The notes under the pieces: model-generated | Told to the model about the DNA's origin: nothing | What the model saw: only the letters and a program-made list of their open reading frames with translations | Database searches by the model: none | Origin: Sunxiuqinia elliptica | GTDB taxonomy: Bacteria; Bacteroidota; Bacteroidia; Bacteroidales; Prolixibacteraceae | NCBI RefSeq assembly: GCF_900113005.1 | Contig: NZ_FONW01000002.1 | Coordinates: 858,945 to 922,944 of the forward strand | DNA length: 64,000 bases | Direction of reading: 5' to 3' | In this document: positions 8,898 through 17,115 of the stretch, in pieces | Position numbering within the stretch: position 1 is the stretch's first letter | Layout of the letters: each line of letters begins with the position of its first letter | Program-made: the position numbers and the translations under genes

Positions 8898-9488
8898 TTA
8901 GTAATAAAATAAAACGAGGAATAGGGTATTGGATAATCCAGTTTCTTTGGCAGCCTTTTTTAGAAAAGCAACAGCCGATGTGATTTGGTTTTTTACAGTT
9001 GCTTCTGAAATATTGAGGTAGTTGGCAATCTCTGAGATGTCAAGCCCTTCTTTTCGGCTCAGAAGAAATATTTCTTTTCGTTTTGGAGGTAGCTGGTTAA
9101 TCAGTTGGTCTACTTTTTTGATGACAGATTCGTAATCTAGCTCATCAGCATCAGCTTCTTTTTCAAAAAGGTAGTTCTGAGCAATCAATTGTTTGTGCTT
9201 TTCCTGAACCAGCTTTTTATTGAAATAGTTTCGGATGTTATTTAAGGCAATCTGGTAGAGGTAAGATTTAAATGCTTTTTCCGAGCGAATTTCCTTTTTG
9301 TGCTTCCAAAGGTTTAGAAAAACATCTTGCACAATCTCTTCGGCTTCTTCTTTTAAATCGAGGTATTTATTGACAAAGTAGAATAATTTACCGGCATACA
9401 GTCCAAATAGTGTTTCAAAAGCAGCTGAATCACCGGCTTTTAGTTTTTGGATTAGCTCTAATTCGTTATTTGGTTGTCTGTTTGTCAA
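8898..9488 (-). CDS. PUL1 ECF sigma factor (FecI-like, Bacteroides expansion family)
   Basis: This 196 aa product has sigma region 2 at about residues 20-90 (EEAEEIVQDVFLNLWKHKKE, then AFKSYLYQIALNNIRNYF). Region 4 lies at about 130-180 (LPPKRKEIFLLSRKEGLDIS, then EIANYLNISEATVKNQITSA). It directs RNA polymerase to the PUL1 susC promoter once released by FecR. The start codon is TTG (9488): an in-frame stop lies 15 nt upstream (9504-9506), no ATG intervenes, and the protein begins at the expected place for the family. A poor TATATTTA -7-like element lies upstream. The region between it and the divergent fucosidase gene is only 193 bp. Confidence 0.93.
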   Translation of the reverse strand: MTNRQPNNELELIQKLKAGDSAAFETLFGLYAGKLFYFVNKYLDLKEEAEEIVQDVFLNLWKHKKEIRSEKAFKSYLYQIALNNIRNYFNKKLVQEKHKQLIAQNYLFEKEADADELDYESVIKKVDQLINQLPPKRKEIFLLSRKEGLDISEIANYLNISEATVKNQITSAVAFLKKAAKETGLSNTLFLVLFYY

Positions 9489-9621
9489 CTTGGTTTGTTT
9501 AAATCAGAAGTGTGCTTTTTGAGTGGCTAAATATAAAGCATCTGGTTAGAAGTTGGAAATGGCATTGCGGCTTTTTATACTCACACAGCTTAGCTCGAAT
9601 CGTGAATCCCTCCTTTTTTCT

Positions 9622-9651
9622 TTTGCCTACTGTAAAATGTGGCTATTTTTG
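9622..9651 (+). promoter_or_regulatory. Bacteroidota housekeeping promoter of the GH29 gene
   Basis: TTTG at 9622-9625 and TATTTTTG at 9644-9651 match the -33 and -7 consensus of the Bacteroidota primary sigma factor, with an 18 bp spacer. Transcription would begin near 9657, leaving a leader of about 25 nt before the ATG at 9682. The fucosidase may therefore be expressed independently of the PUL1 sigma factor. Confidence 0.6.
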
Positions 9652-9681
9652 AGAATATCTATTTTCTCATAAAACTAGCTC

Positions 9682-11508
9682 ATGATGAACGCTAAAATGA
9701 ATACGGTGTGTTTCCGTCTGCTATTGATCTTTGTTTGTTCCTTTTCCGTCGGTTCTTTGTTTGCCCAAAAGCAAACCAATGAGCGGGCCAAGTGGTTTGT
9801 CGATTCGCGGTTTGGCATGTTTATTCACTGGGGGCTCTACAGTGGGGCTGAAGGAATTTGGAAGGGAGAGAAGTTGCGCTATGATAACGACTATGCTGAA
9901 TGGATTTTTTACAGGAACCAAATTGACCGGGAGGAGTATGTGACTTTGCTGGACCGTTTTGATTGGGACAGTATTGATCCGGAGCAATGGGTGCTATTAG
10001 CAAAGAAGGCCGGCATGAAGTACATTACACTGACTGCCAAACACCATGATGGTTTTGCGCTGTGGGATAGCCAAATTGGAAATTATGATTTAGGAGATTT
10101 AACAAGTCCGAAACGTGATATTGTCAAAGAGCTTGCTGAAGCTTGTCAGAAGCATGGCATAAAACTGGGCTTGTATTACTCGCATTGGGTGGATTGGGAA
10201 CATCCAAATGGCTGGAACCATGAGCGGGAAATTGCAGGAATGTCGAACGAGGAATATGATGTCTATTGGCAAGGGAAGGTGATTCCTCAAATGCGTGAGC
10301 TACTGACCAATTATGGTGAAATTAGCATGATCTGGTTTGACATGTGGATCAATCATTCCGAAGCAATTGTGAGTAAAAAACAACTTCTGCAGTTGAAATC
10401 CTTGATTCGTGAGTTGCAGCCAAACTGCTTGGTTAACTCGCGATTGGGCTTGTCAATTGAGGAAGATCAGGATATTGACTACAAGACTTTGGGTGATAAT
10501 CAACTGGGGGATAAGAAAGAAGATTTTCCTTGGCAATCACCGGCGACTGTTGCTCATTCTTGGGGATTTCACGCGATGGAAGAGCAATGGAAGTCAACCA
10601 CAACTTTATTGCATTCATTAATCAATAATGTGAGTTTGAACGGAAACTTCATGCTGAACATCGGGCCGAGAGCGAACGGTGATGTTCCTTATGAGATTGC
10701 GCAACGCTTGGAAGAAATGGGAAGTTGGCTGGCTGTTAATGGCGATGCAATATATGGAAGTGGGGCCTTCGATTTGGACAAAAATCAGCACGATTGGGGA
10801 AAAATTACCTGTAAAACTACGGCTGATGGAACAACGAAACTTTATCTGCACGTTTTCAACTGGCCATTAAACAAGCAACTTCAGGTAACCGGAATAACAG
10901 AGGCCCCTCAAAAAGCTTATCTCTTGGCTGATAAACAGCAGGCTGCTCTTCCTTTTGATTTTGGAGAGGTTCTTACGACGATCTCATTGCCACAAATGCA
11001 ACCAGATCCTTATGTTTCGGTTGTGGTGTTGGAGTACGATAATTATCCGGAGATTGCAGAGGGCTTGGTCGCTGAAACCGTTTATGGCGGGTATTCACTT
11101 ACCCCCGAAAATCATGTTTGGGCTGAAGGAAGCCAGGAGCTTGTTCAACCTCAGAAGTATGGATCAGTTCCACAGCACCTTGCCATTGAACAAACAAGTC
11201 GTTATCGCTGGCGAGTTTTTGTTGACGAGCCAACAACCGTTAATGCTGATGTTTCCTATAGTTTTCAAAGTAAAAAAGCGGGCGGAACCTTTGTTGTCCG
11301 ATGCTTAAATGGGGAAACAGTAGAGACCAGTATCGATCCAACCGGTCAAACAGTAGGAGAGCCCCGCTCTGATTGGCATATTGATCGTTACAAGTCGAAA
11401 CGGGTTGGACAACTGAGCTTTTCCAAAGCTGGTTATTACGATATTGAATTGGAGGTCAACCCAGCTAAAGGTGCACCGGTTGATTTTCAATGGCTGTGGC
11501 TTCAGTAG
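9682..11508 (+). CDS. Secreted alpha-L-fucosidase, GH29, with extra C-terminal domain
   Basis: The 608 aa product has a signal peptide ending near SVGSLFAQ and no lipobox, so it is probably periplasmic or secreted. The GH29 barrel starts with WFVDSRFGMFIHWGLYSG and contains the family markers TLTAKHHDGFALW, YYSHWVDWEHPN and LMLNIGPRANG (seen as NFMLNIGPRANG). The probable nucleophile is Asp220 in MIWFDMW. Residues about 375-455 form the usual C-terminal beta domain. Residues about 470-608 are an additional beta-rich module ending DFQWLWLQ that resembles CBM35/DUF5077-like modules, with modest certainty. The enzyme removes terminal alpha-L-fucose from glycans. It is divergent from PUL1 and has its own promoter. 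Confidence 0.93.
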   Translation: MMNAKMNTVCFRLLLIFVCSFSVGSLFAQKQTNERAKWFVDSRFGMFIHWGLYSGAEGIWKGEKLRYDNDYAEWIFYRNQIDREEYVTLLDRFDWDSIDPEQWVLLAKKAGMKYITLTAKHHDGFALWDSQIGNYDLGDLTSPKRDIVKELAEACQKHGIKLGLYYSHWVDWEHPNGWNHEREIAGMSNEEYDVYWQGKVIPQMRELLTNYGEISMIWFDMWINHSEAIVSKKQLLQLKSLIRELQPNCLVNSRLGLSIEEDQDIDYKTLGDNQLGDKKEDFPWQSPATVAHSWGFHAMEEQWKSTTTLLHSLINNVSLNGNFMLNIGPRANGDVPYEIAQRLEEMGSWLAVNGDAIYGSGAFDLDKNQHDWGKITCKTTADGTTKLYLHVFNWPLNKQLQVTGITEAPQKAYLLADKQQAALPFDFGEVLTTISLPQMQPDPYVSVVVLEYDNYPEIAEGLVAETVYGGYSLTPENHVWAEGSQELVQPQKYGSVPQHLAIEQTSRYRWRVFVDEPTTVNADVSYSFQSKKAGGTFVVRCLNGETVETSIDPTGQTVGEPRSDWHIDRYKSKRVGQLSFSKAGYYDIELEVNPAKGAPVDFQWLWLQ

Positions 11509-11911
11509 AAATTGTAAGAGAATAAACGGGAAGTTTCAAGTTCAATATTCAGGGAGGTTGAGTGATTGAGCGGGTAGGTGATTAAAGGCAGTTTAGTCTA
11601 CCTTTTTAATCATTCAATCTTTTTACTTCCCAGTCGTTTCTTCTTTCTATTTTTAACCTCAGGTTGAAGTTGTTCAAGGAACTGATATTTTACCTCCTAG
11701 CTTTGATTCTAAAAGTTTGAATATATGAGAATATGAAAATCTATTGTCCTTAATGGAAACTTCAGCATAAAGTCGTTCGAGTTTGAATTTATAGGTTCCC
11801 AACTTGCTAGAGAGTTATAGACATTATTAAAAAATGGCTTGATGGGAGGAGGGGTGAGAAAAAATGATGTGTGATTTTTAGATCGCAGGATTTTTCTATT
11901 TTTACGTCTCC
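11509..11911. other. 403 bp intergenic region before PUL2, no gene seen
   Basis: No coding frame is convincing. Around 11558-11625 there are short, partly inverted echoes (GATTGAG...GTGATTAAA against TTTAATCATTCAATC) that look like decayed intergenic repeat material. Just before the PUL2 sigma gene, TATTTTTA (11897-11904) is one base off the -7 consensus and would give an almost leaderless mRNA for the ATG at 11912. Confidence 0.5.
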
Positions 11912-12523
11912 ATGAACCAACTTAAAAACACTAAACCAGCGCCAAATAGCTTGCTGTTTGATGATGAAAAGATGTTTGAATTCATCTTCAAAGCATACTA
12001 TTTGCGGCTTCGAGCCTTTGCCCGAAAGTTTATTCGGGACCATGAAGTCGCGGAGGATATGGTGCAGGATGTGTTTTTAAAGGTTTGGCAGAAACGAAAA
12101 ACGATCCAAGAGGATACCTTCGAATCTTACTTGTTTACCTTGATGCGAAATGCCTGTTTGAATCATGTAAAGCATCAGAAGATTGTTAATTCTTATCAGC
12201 TTGATTTAGAACAATCTCAGACGGAGGAAGGGCTTTATTATGCCGACTTCTTCAGTGATCCATTTCATCAAACGATTTTCAATGAGATTCAGCAGGAAAT
12301 TGATTTGGCCATGCAAAAGCTGCCGGAGCAAACAAGAAAAGTTTTTCATCTTTCGCGGTTCAAAGGATTGAAAAATACCGAAATAGCTTCGTTGCTCAAC
12401 ATTTCGGTCCGCACGGTCGAAAAGCATAATACCAAAGCTCTTCACCGAATAAAAGCTCATTTGTCAGCACACTACTTGTATGTTGTTGCAGTCTTGGATC
12501 TGCTAAAAGAGATCAGTAATTAG
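11912..12523 (+). CDS. PUL2 ECF sigma factor
   Basis: This 203 aa sigma-70 family protein has region 2 at about 28-95 (EVAEDMVQDVFLKVWQKRKT, ESYLFTLMRNACLNHVKHQK). Region 4 lies at about 130-190 (LPEQTRKVFHLSRFKGLKNT, EIASLLNISVRTVEKHNTKA). It heads the 11912-25730 gene set and should drive PUL2 susC after release from the FecR protein encoded next. A TATTTTTA element ends 8 nt before the ATG, so the message may be nearly leaderless. Assignment to the FecI-like PUL-regulating group rests on the sigma-FecR-SusC order. Confidence 0.93.
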   Translation: MNQLKNTKPAPNSLLFDDEKMFEFIFKAYYLRLRAFARKFIRDHEVAEDMVQDVFLKVWQKRKTIQEDTFESYLFTLMRNACLNHVKHQKIVNSYQLDLEQSQTEEGLYYADFFSDPFHQTIFNEIQQEIDLAMQKLPEQTRKVFHLSRFKGLKNTEIASLLNISVRTVEKHNTKALHRIKAHLSAHYLYVVAVLDLLKEISN

Positions 12524-12664
12524 TTCCAAGTTCCAAGTCGTTTGAAGTGGTTTGAGGGTGTCCGAGCATCCGATCATTTAGAAAATCAGAATAAAAAAAC
12601 TTACAAAGAGGGGGGCGGTATTTGTTTGCTTGGTTGTATTCCTTAATAAGAAAGCATCAAGTTT

Positions 12665-13648
12665 ATGAATACAATGAGCGAAGAATTAATGAATGGTTAT
12701 CTGAATGGGACTTTATCTCAGGCCGAGGAGCAAGAGCTTTTAGCGTGGATTAAAGAATCAGAAGATAACTTGAAGGCGTTTAAACAGTTCCTTTCAGACC
12801 ATCAGTTTTCTCAAAGTTTGGGAGATGAGACGTTGCAGGCATGGGCAAAACTCAAAGTAAAACTAGCATCTCATCCGGAGCGAAAGAGCAGTCGTGTGCT
12901 GCAATTACCAAGTTGGGTAAGAGTGGCTGCAATTGCTGTAATTGCTTTGTTAGCTGGCTTTTTTGTCAACCAGTTTTTGCAGTCCGATATGTCGGCATTG
13001 GCGCTGAATGAGATCGTTGTCCCCAATGGAGAAAAGGCTCAGGTTCGGCTGTCGGACGGGACCGTTGTTTATTTAAATGCAGGAACAACATTTAGTTATC
13101 CGGCCGCCTTTTCTCAAAAGCAGCGGGAAGTGATTTTGGTGGGAGAAGCTTTCTTTGAGGTGAGCAAAGACCGCTCAAAGCCTTTCATTATTGAAACTCC
13201 GGATTTTGATGTGCGGGTGACGGGAACCTCATTCAACCTAAAAACTTACCCTGAGGATCATGAGAATTCATTGACTTTACATTCAGGATCAGTAGAAATT
13301 ACCCAGGCTGGAAAAAACTACCAGCTAAAACCCGGAGATCAATATACGCTTAACACAGAAACACAGCAAGCAAGTGTTGGAAAGGGAAATCTGGCTAAGT
13401 CACGACTCTGGAATGAAGGTGGGATTTACTTGGAAAATCTCGATTTGGAAGAAATTGCAAGGGTGCTGGAGCGAAAGTTTGATGTGGAGCTGATTATTGC
13501 GAAGGAAGAATTGAAGGTGATCAGGTATAACGGACAGTTTAAAGCACACGAAAGCTTGGAAGAGGTGTTGCATGTGATTCAGAAAACATCGCCTGTGAAA
13601 TTTGACTACGAATTGAACGAAACCAAAGATCAAATTACGATACACTAA
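12665..13648 (+). CDS. PUL2 FecR-family anti-sigma factor
   Basis: This 327 aa protein has a short cytoplasmic N-terminal anti-sigma part (residues 1-80, with ELMNGYLNGTLSQAEEQELL) and a single transmembrane helix at about 84-104. The periplasmic FecR domain contains VPNGEKAQVRLSDGTVVYLN, GEAFFEVSKDRSKPF and the C-terminal block GGIYLENLDLEEIARVLERK. It should bind the PUL2 sigma factor at the inner membrane and release it on a signal from the STN domain of the next gene product. It lies 141 bp after the sigma gene. An antisense-oriented terminator starts a few bases after its stop codon. Confidence 0.92.
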   Translation: MNTMSEELMNGYLNGTLSQAEEQELLAWIKESEDNLKAFKQFLSDHQFSQSLGDETLQAWAKLKVKLASHPERKSSRVLQLPSWVRVAAIAVIALLAGFFVNQFLQSDMSALALNEIVVPNGEKAQVRLSDGTVVYLNAGTTFSYPAAFSQKQREVILVGEAFFEVSKDRSKPFIIETPDFDVRVTGTSFNLKTYPEDHENSLTLHSGSVEITQAGKNYQLKPGDQYTLNTETQQASVGKGNLAKSRLWNEGGIYLENLDLEEIARVLERKFDVELIIAKEELKVIRYNGQFKAHESLEEVLHVIQKTSPVKFDYELNETKDQITIH

Positions 13649-13653
13649 TGAGA

Positions 13654-13728
13654 TAAAAAAAGAAGGCGGAAAATGTTGCCCCATTCTCCGCCGGATTGCA
13701 ATTTAATTACATACAGTAACTTAATTAA
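13654..13728 (-). ncRNA. Candidate DonS-like antisense RNA of PUL2
   Basis: Read on the minus strand, TAAATTTG (13741-13734) matches TAnnTTTG and overlaps the first base of the susC ATG. The terminator hairpin at 13692-13665 with its T-run ends the unit near 13654. The transcript would be about 75 nt and complementary to the susC leader. Only a poor TTTC -33 candidate with a short spacer is visible. By analogy with DonS of Bacteroides, it may repress susC expression when the substrate is absent; this is inference. Confidence 0.6.
13655..13692 (-). terminator. Antisense-oriented intrinsic terminator between PUL2 fecR and susC
   Basis: On the minus strand, GGCGGAGAATG pairs with CATTTTCCGCC (11 bp, one G-T wobble) around the loop GGGCAA, and TTCTTTTTTT follows. 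In the PUL-sense direction the wobble becomes an A-C mismatch and no T-run follows. This is a textbook rho-independent terminator aimed against the PUL. Confidence 0.85.
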
Positions 13729-13740
13729 CATTTCAAATTT

Positions 13741-16700
13741 ATGAAAAAAAATTGTGAAATGAGGGATTCTCTGTTTTGGAGAAAACTCTCTAAACTAGTA
13801 CTGATCATGAAATTTACAACCTTATTGATGTTGTTATTTGCAGTGCAGCTTTCAGCAAATGTTTACTCACAGCAAACACGGTTGAAAGTTGATTTCAATC
13901 AGGCAACATTGAAAGAAGTGATTGAAAAGATTGAAACCCAAACCAATCTGACTTTCTTTTATAGCAGTGATGTGCTGAACATCAACCAAACAGTGACCTT
14001 AACAAGTAAAAGTATGTCGCTGGAAGATGTGTTGCTACTTATCAGCAGTCAGACAGGGCTTTCGTTAACTGTTGATCAGGATCATATTTTGGTGAAGAAG
14101 GAAGAGGCTGGCAAGTCAATGATGGTTCAACAAGTGGGGAAAGTCTCGGGTCAGGTAACCGATGCCTCGGGACAGCCACTGCCGGGAGTGACCATCGTTA
14201 TTGAAGGAACAACCAAAGGAGCCATAACGGACACCGAAGGGAATTTCTCTTTGAATGACGTTCCATCCAAAGCTCACCTGTTGTTCTCGTTCGTGGGGAT
14301 GGAAAGCCAGCGTGTTGCTGTTTCAGGGAAAACATCGATCAATGTGGTGCTGGAAGAAGAGGCCATTGGAATTGAAGAGGTGATTGCTGTGGGCTACGGA
14401 ACCATGAAAAAGAGTGACCTGACGGGAAGTGTTGCTTCCATTAAGGCCGATGATATTAAGGTGACGCCTTCCGGTTCTGTTGAAAAACTTTTGCAGGGGA
14501 AAATTGCCGGGGTTCAGATTATCAACCCTTCGGACGATAATCCGCAAGGGGGAGCAACGGTTCGTGTACGTGGAGCCAGTTCAATCAATGGTTCGAAAGC
14601 GCCATTAGTGGTGGTTGACGGTTTTCCGATGGGCGATGCAGGAAGCCTGAATATGATCAACCCAAACAATATTGCCAGCATTGAAGTTTTGAAAGATGCT
14701 TCGGCAACAGCGATCTATGGCTCAAAAGGGGCAAACGGAGTCATTTTAGTTTCAACAAAAAGAGGGCGTGTTGGAGGAACCAATGTCTTTTTCAATACAA
14801 AAACAAGTATTTCACAATTCAGCGATGAGCTGGATTATTGGAAAGACCCGGTGAAAATGGCGAAGCTTGAGAATGAAGCATTCATCAACCAAGGGCTTGA
14901 ACCGCTTTATCGTGGTGCGAGAAACACGCTGGGAATTTATTATCCATCTGTTGAGCAGTTGGAAAGTGGTGCTTGGCCATATTATACCGACTGGACCGAT
15001 TACGTTTTTCGTACGCCTTTGAACCAGGAATACAATGTTGGTGTGGAAAGCTCAAACGATAAAACCAGCTTTTTCCTGAATGTTGGGTACTACCAGGGAG
15101 AAGGGATGCAGGTAAAAGATGACTACAATAAATTCAGTGCCGATGTGGTGGTCGAGCATCAGTTACTTGACAATCTAAAAGTTCAAACGAAGTTTGGAAT
15201 GGTGTCAGGCAATCGGAACCGAAATGGCGGTCTGAATTATGGCCGAAATCCAATCTTCCCGGTTTATACAGGGGATGGTTCTTATTTTAAAAGCTATTCC
15301 AAAGATTATGGCAACGTAGTGGCTTTGCTCAATGAGCGCACTAGTTACAATAAGACCAAAGAGCAGTTTGCTCAGCTTAAGTTTGATTGGGAGATCAGTC
15401 GAAAATTCCGGCATACCACTCAGCTAAATTACCGTCATGTGAGTTATATGGCAACATCTTTCTACCCGATTATTTATACCGAAGAAGGAGATCAGAATCA
15501 TGGGCGGGGAACTTTGACCATGACGACAAATGACGCCGTGGTTGGTGATACTTACCTGACTTATGAAGAGGCTATTGGAAAGCACAACTTTTCGGTAATG
15601 GCCGGAGTGTCGTACGAAAATGATACCTATCGAAGTTCATTTTTAGAGAGCCGCGAATTTACCAACGATATTTTGCGTGAAGAAAACTTGTCGGCCGGGT
15701 CAATCAAATACCTGGGCAATGGCTACGGTTCACCTAAACTATTGTCTGGAATCAACCGGATCAACTATTCCTACAACAACAAATACCTGTTTACATTTAC
15801 TTCTCGATTAGATGGTTCATCAAAGTTTGGCGAAAACCATCGCTGGGCGTATTTCCCATCGGGGGCTTTTAGTTGGAGAGCTTCAGAGGAGGACATGATT
15901 AAAGCATTGGGCGTTTTTGATAACCTGAAGTTTCGTGCAAGCTATGGTATTTCCGGAAACCAGGGAATTCCTTCAGGCTTAACTTATGAGCGTTTTGGTG
16001 AGAGTTATTACTACACCGATGGTGAAGAGAAGATCATCAACGGAATCGGTTACATTGCATCGCGCGGGCGTTTTGCCGAGTGGGGTGGAATTGCGAATAA
16101 AAGTCTGGGTTGGGAGCAAACAGCTCAGGCAAACCTTGGGGTAGACATGTCCTTTTTTAATCAACGTTTGAATGTGGTGATGGATGTGTACAGCAAGAAA
16201 ACAACCGACCTTTTGCGGAAGAAGTTTTTGCCACCAAACACCGGGTTCGATGAAATCTGGATTAATGATGGAGAGGTTCAAAACAAAGGGATTGAATTGT
16301 CATTGTCCGGCGACATTATTCGTGGGAAAGATTTCAACTTTTCAGCCGACCTGATTTTCTACAAAAACAAGAATAAGGTGGTTAACATTGGTACCAAAGA
16401 AGGTGCCGGCTACAATGTTGACGAGTATGGTAATCAATATACATTCTACGGCTCACGAAGAGTGCTCGGAACCGACCAGGTGGTGAATGTGCTGGCTATT
16501 GGCAAACCCATCAACGTGTTTTATGGCTACAAGGTTGATGGCATTATTCAGGATGGCACTAAAGAAAGTGAGTTGCTTCAACCCGGAGAATACAACTATG
16601 TGGATTTGAATAACGATGGTGAGATTACTTCAGCCGACCGGACGATTATTGGCGATCCGAATCCGGATTTTACGGGAAGTGTAAACCTGAATTTAAGTCA

Positions 16701-17103
16701 TAAGTCGGGACTTTCGTTAAGTATGATGTTCTACGGCGTGTATGGCAATGATATCTTTTCACTTCGTAAATTAACCACTCCAAGATTAGTGGAAGGGCGC
16801 TGGACTCCTACCAATCCCAATAACGATCGTCCAAGCTTGCGTTCTGGAAGACAATATAAAATTTCGGACTGGTTTGTTGAAGACGGTTCTTTCCTGCGTC
16901 TTCAAAATGTGACGCTGGGCTACGATTTTAAACGGAACTTCCTGGGGTTCTTTAAGGAAGCTAAAATTTATACCAATGCAACCAACTTGTTTACCATTTC
17001 AAATACAAGTGAATATGATCCAGAAGTGGGCGAAAATGGTATTGGCGGGAATCCTTATCCAAGGGTAAGTGCTTTTACTTTAGGAATCAATGCTAAATTC
17101 TAA
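13741..17103 (+). CDS. PUL2 SusC/RagA TonB-dependent transporter with STN domain
   Basis: The 1120 aa product has a long signal peptide (cleavage near NVYSQQ) and an STN domain at about 48-120 (TLKEVIEKIETQTNLTFFYS). A carboxypeptidase-regulatory-like domain follows at about 134-210 (GQPLPGVTIVIEGTTKGA). The plug starts at EVIAVGYGTMKKSDLTGSV, and the barrel ends in FTLGINAKF. It is the outer-membrane importer of the PUL2 ligand and the sensor for the sigma/anti-sigma pair. It is followed 12 bp later by its SusD partner. The ligand is unknown; the GH92 mannosidase at the end of the set suggests an alpha-mannose-containing glycan. Confidence 0.95.
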   Translation: MKKNCEMRDSLFWRKLSKLVLIMKFTTLLMLLFAVQLSANVYSQQTRLKVDFNQATLKEVIEKIETQTNLTFFYSSDVLNINQTVTLTSKSMSLEDVLLLISSQTGLSLTVDQDHILVKKEEAGKSMMVQQVGKVSGQVTDASGQPLPGVTIVIEGTTKGAITDTEGNFSLNDVPSKAHLLFSFVGMESQRVAVSGKTSINVVLEEEAIGIEEVIAVGYGTMKKSDLTGSVASIKADDIKVTPSGSVEKLLQGKIAGVQIINPSDDNPQGGATVRVRGASSINGSKAPLVVVDGFPMGDAGSLNMINPNNIASIEVLKDASATAIYGSKGANGVILVSTKRGRVGGTNVFFNTKTSISQFSDELDYWKDPVKMAKLENEAFINQGLEPLYRGARNTLGIYYPSVEQLESGAWPYYTDWTDYVFRTPLNQEYNVGVESSNDKTSFFLNVGYYQGEGMQVKDDYNKFSADVVVEHQLLDNLKVQTKFGMVSGNRNRNGGLNYGRNPIFPVYTGDGSYFKSYSKDYGNVVALLNERTSYNKTKEQFAQLKFDWEISRKFRHTTQLNYRHVSYMATSFYPIIYTEEGDQNHGRGTLTMTTNDAVVGDTYLTYEEAIGKHNFSVMAGVSYENDTYRSSFLESREFTNDILREENLSAGSIKYLGNGYGSPKLLSGINRINYSYNNKYLFTFTSRLDGSSKFGENHRWAYFPSGAFSWRASEEDMIKALGVFDNLKFRASYGISGNQGIPSGLTYERFGESYYYTDGEEKIINGIGYIASRGRFAEWGGIANKSLGWEQTAQANLGVDMSFFNQRLNVVMDVYSKKTTDLLRKKFLPPNTGFDEIWINDGEVQNKGIELSLSGDIIRGKDFNFSADLIFYKNKNKVVNIGTKEGAGYNVDEYGNQYTFYGSRRVLGTDQVVNVLAIGKPINVFYGYKVDGIIQDGTKESELLQPGEYNYVDLNNDGEITSADRTIIGDPNPDFTGSVNLNLSHKSGLSLSMMFYGVYGNDIFSLRKLTTPRLVEGRWTPTNPNNDRPSLRSGRQYKISDWFVEDGSFLRLQNVTLGYDFKRNFLGFFKEAKIYTNATNLFTISNTSEYDPEVGENGIGGNPYPRVSAFTLGINAKF

Positions 17104-17115
17104 AACAACGAAACA

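Noticed and set aside
11558..11625. Possible MITE or insertion sequence remnant
   Set aside because: The inverted echoes are short and imperfect, no target-site duplication was seen, and no transposase fragment is nearby.
13665..13692. Hairpin read as the normal terminator of the PUL2 sigma-fecR mRNA
   Set aside because: In the sense direction the stem has an A-C mismatch and no T-run, while the antisense direction has a wobble pair and seven T. The same bias occurs in three other PULs.
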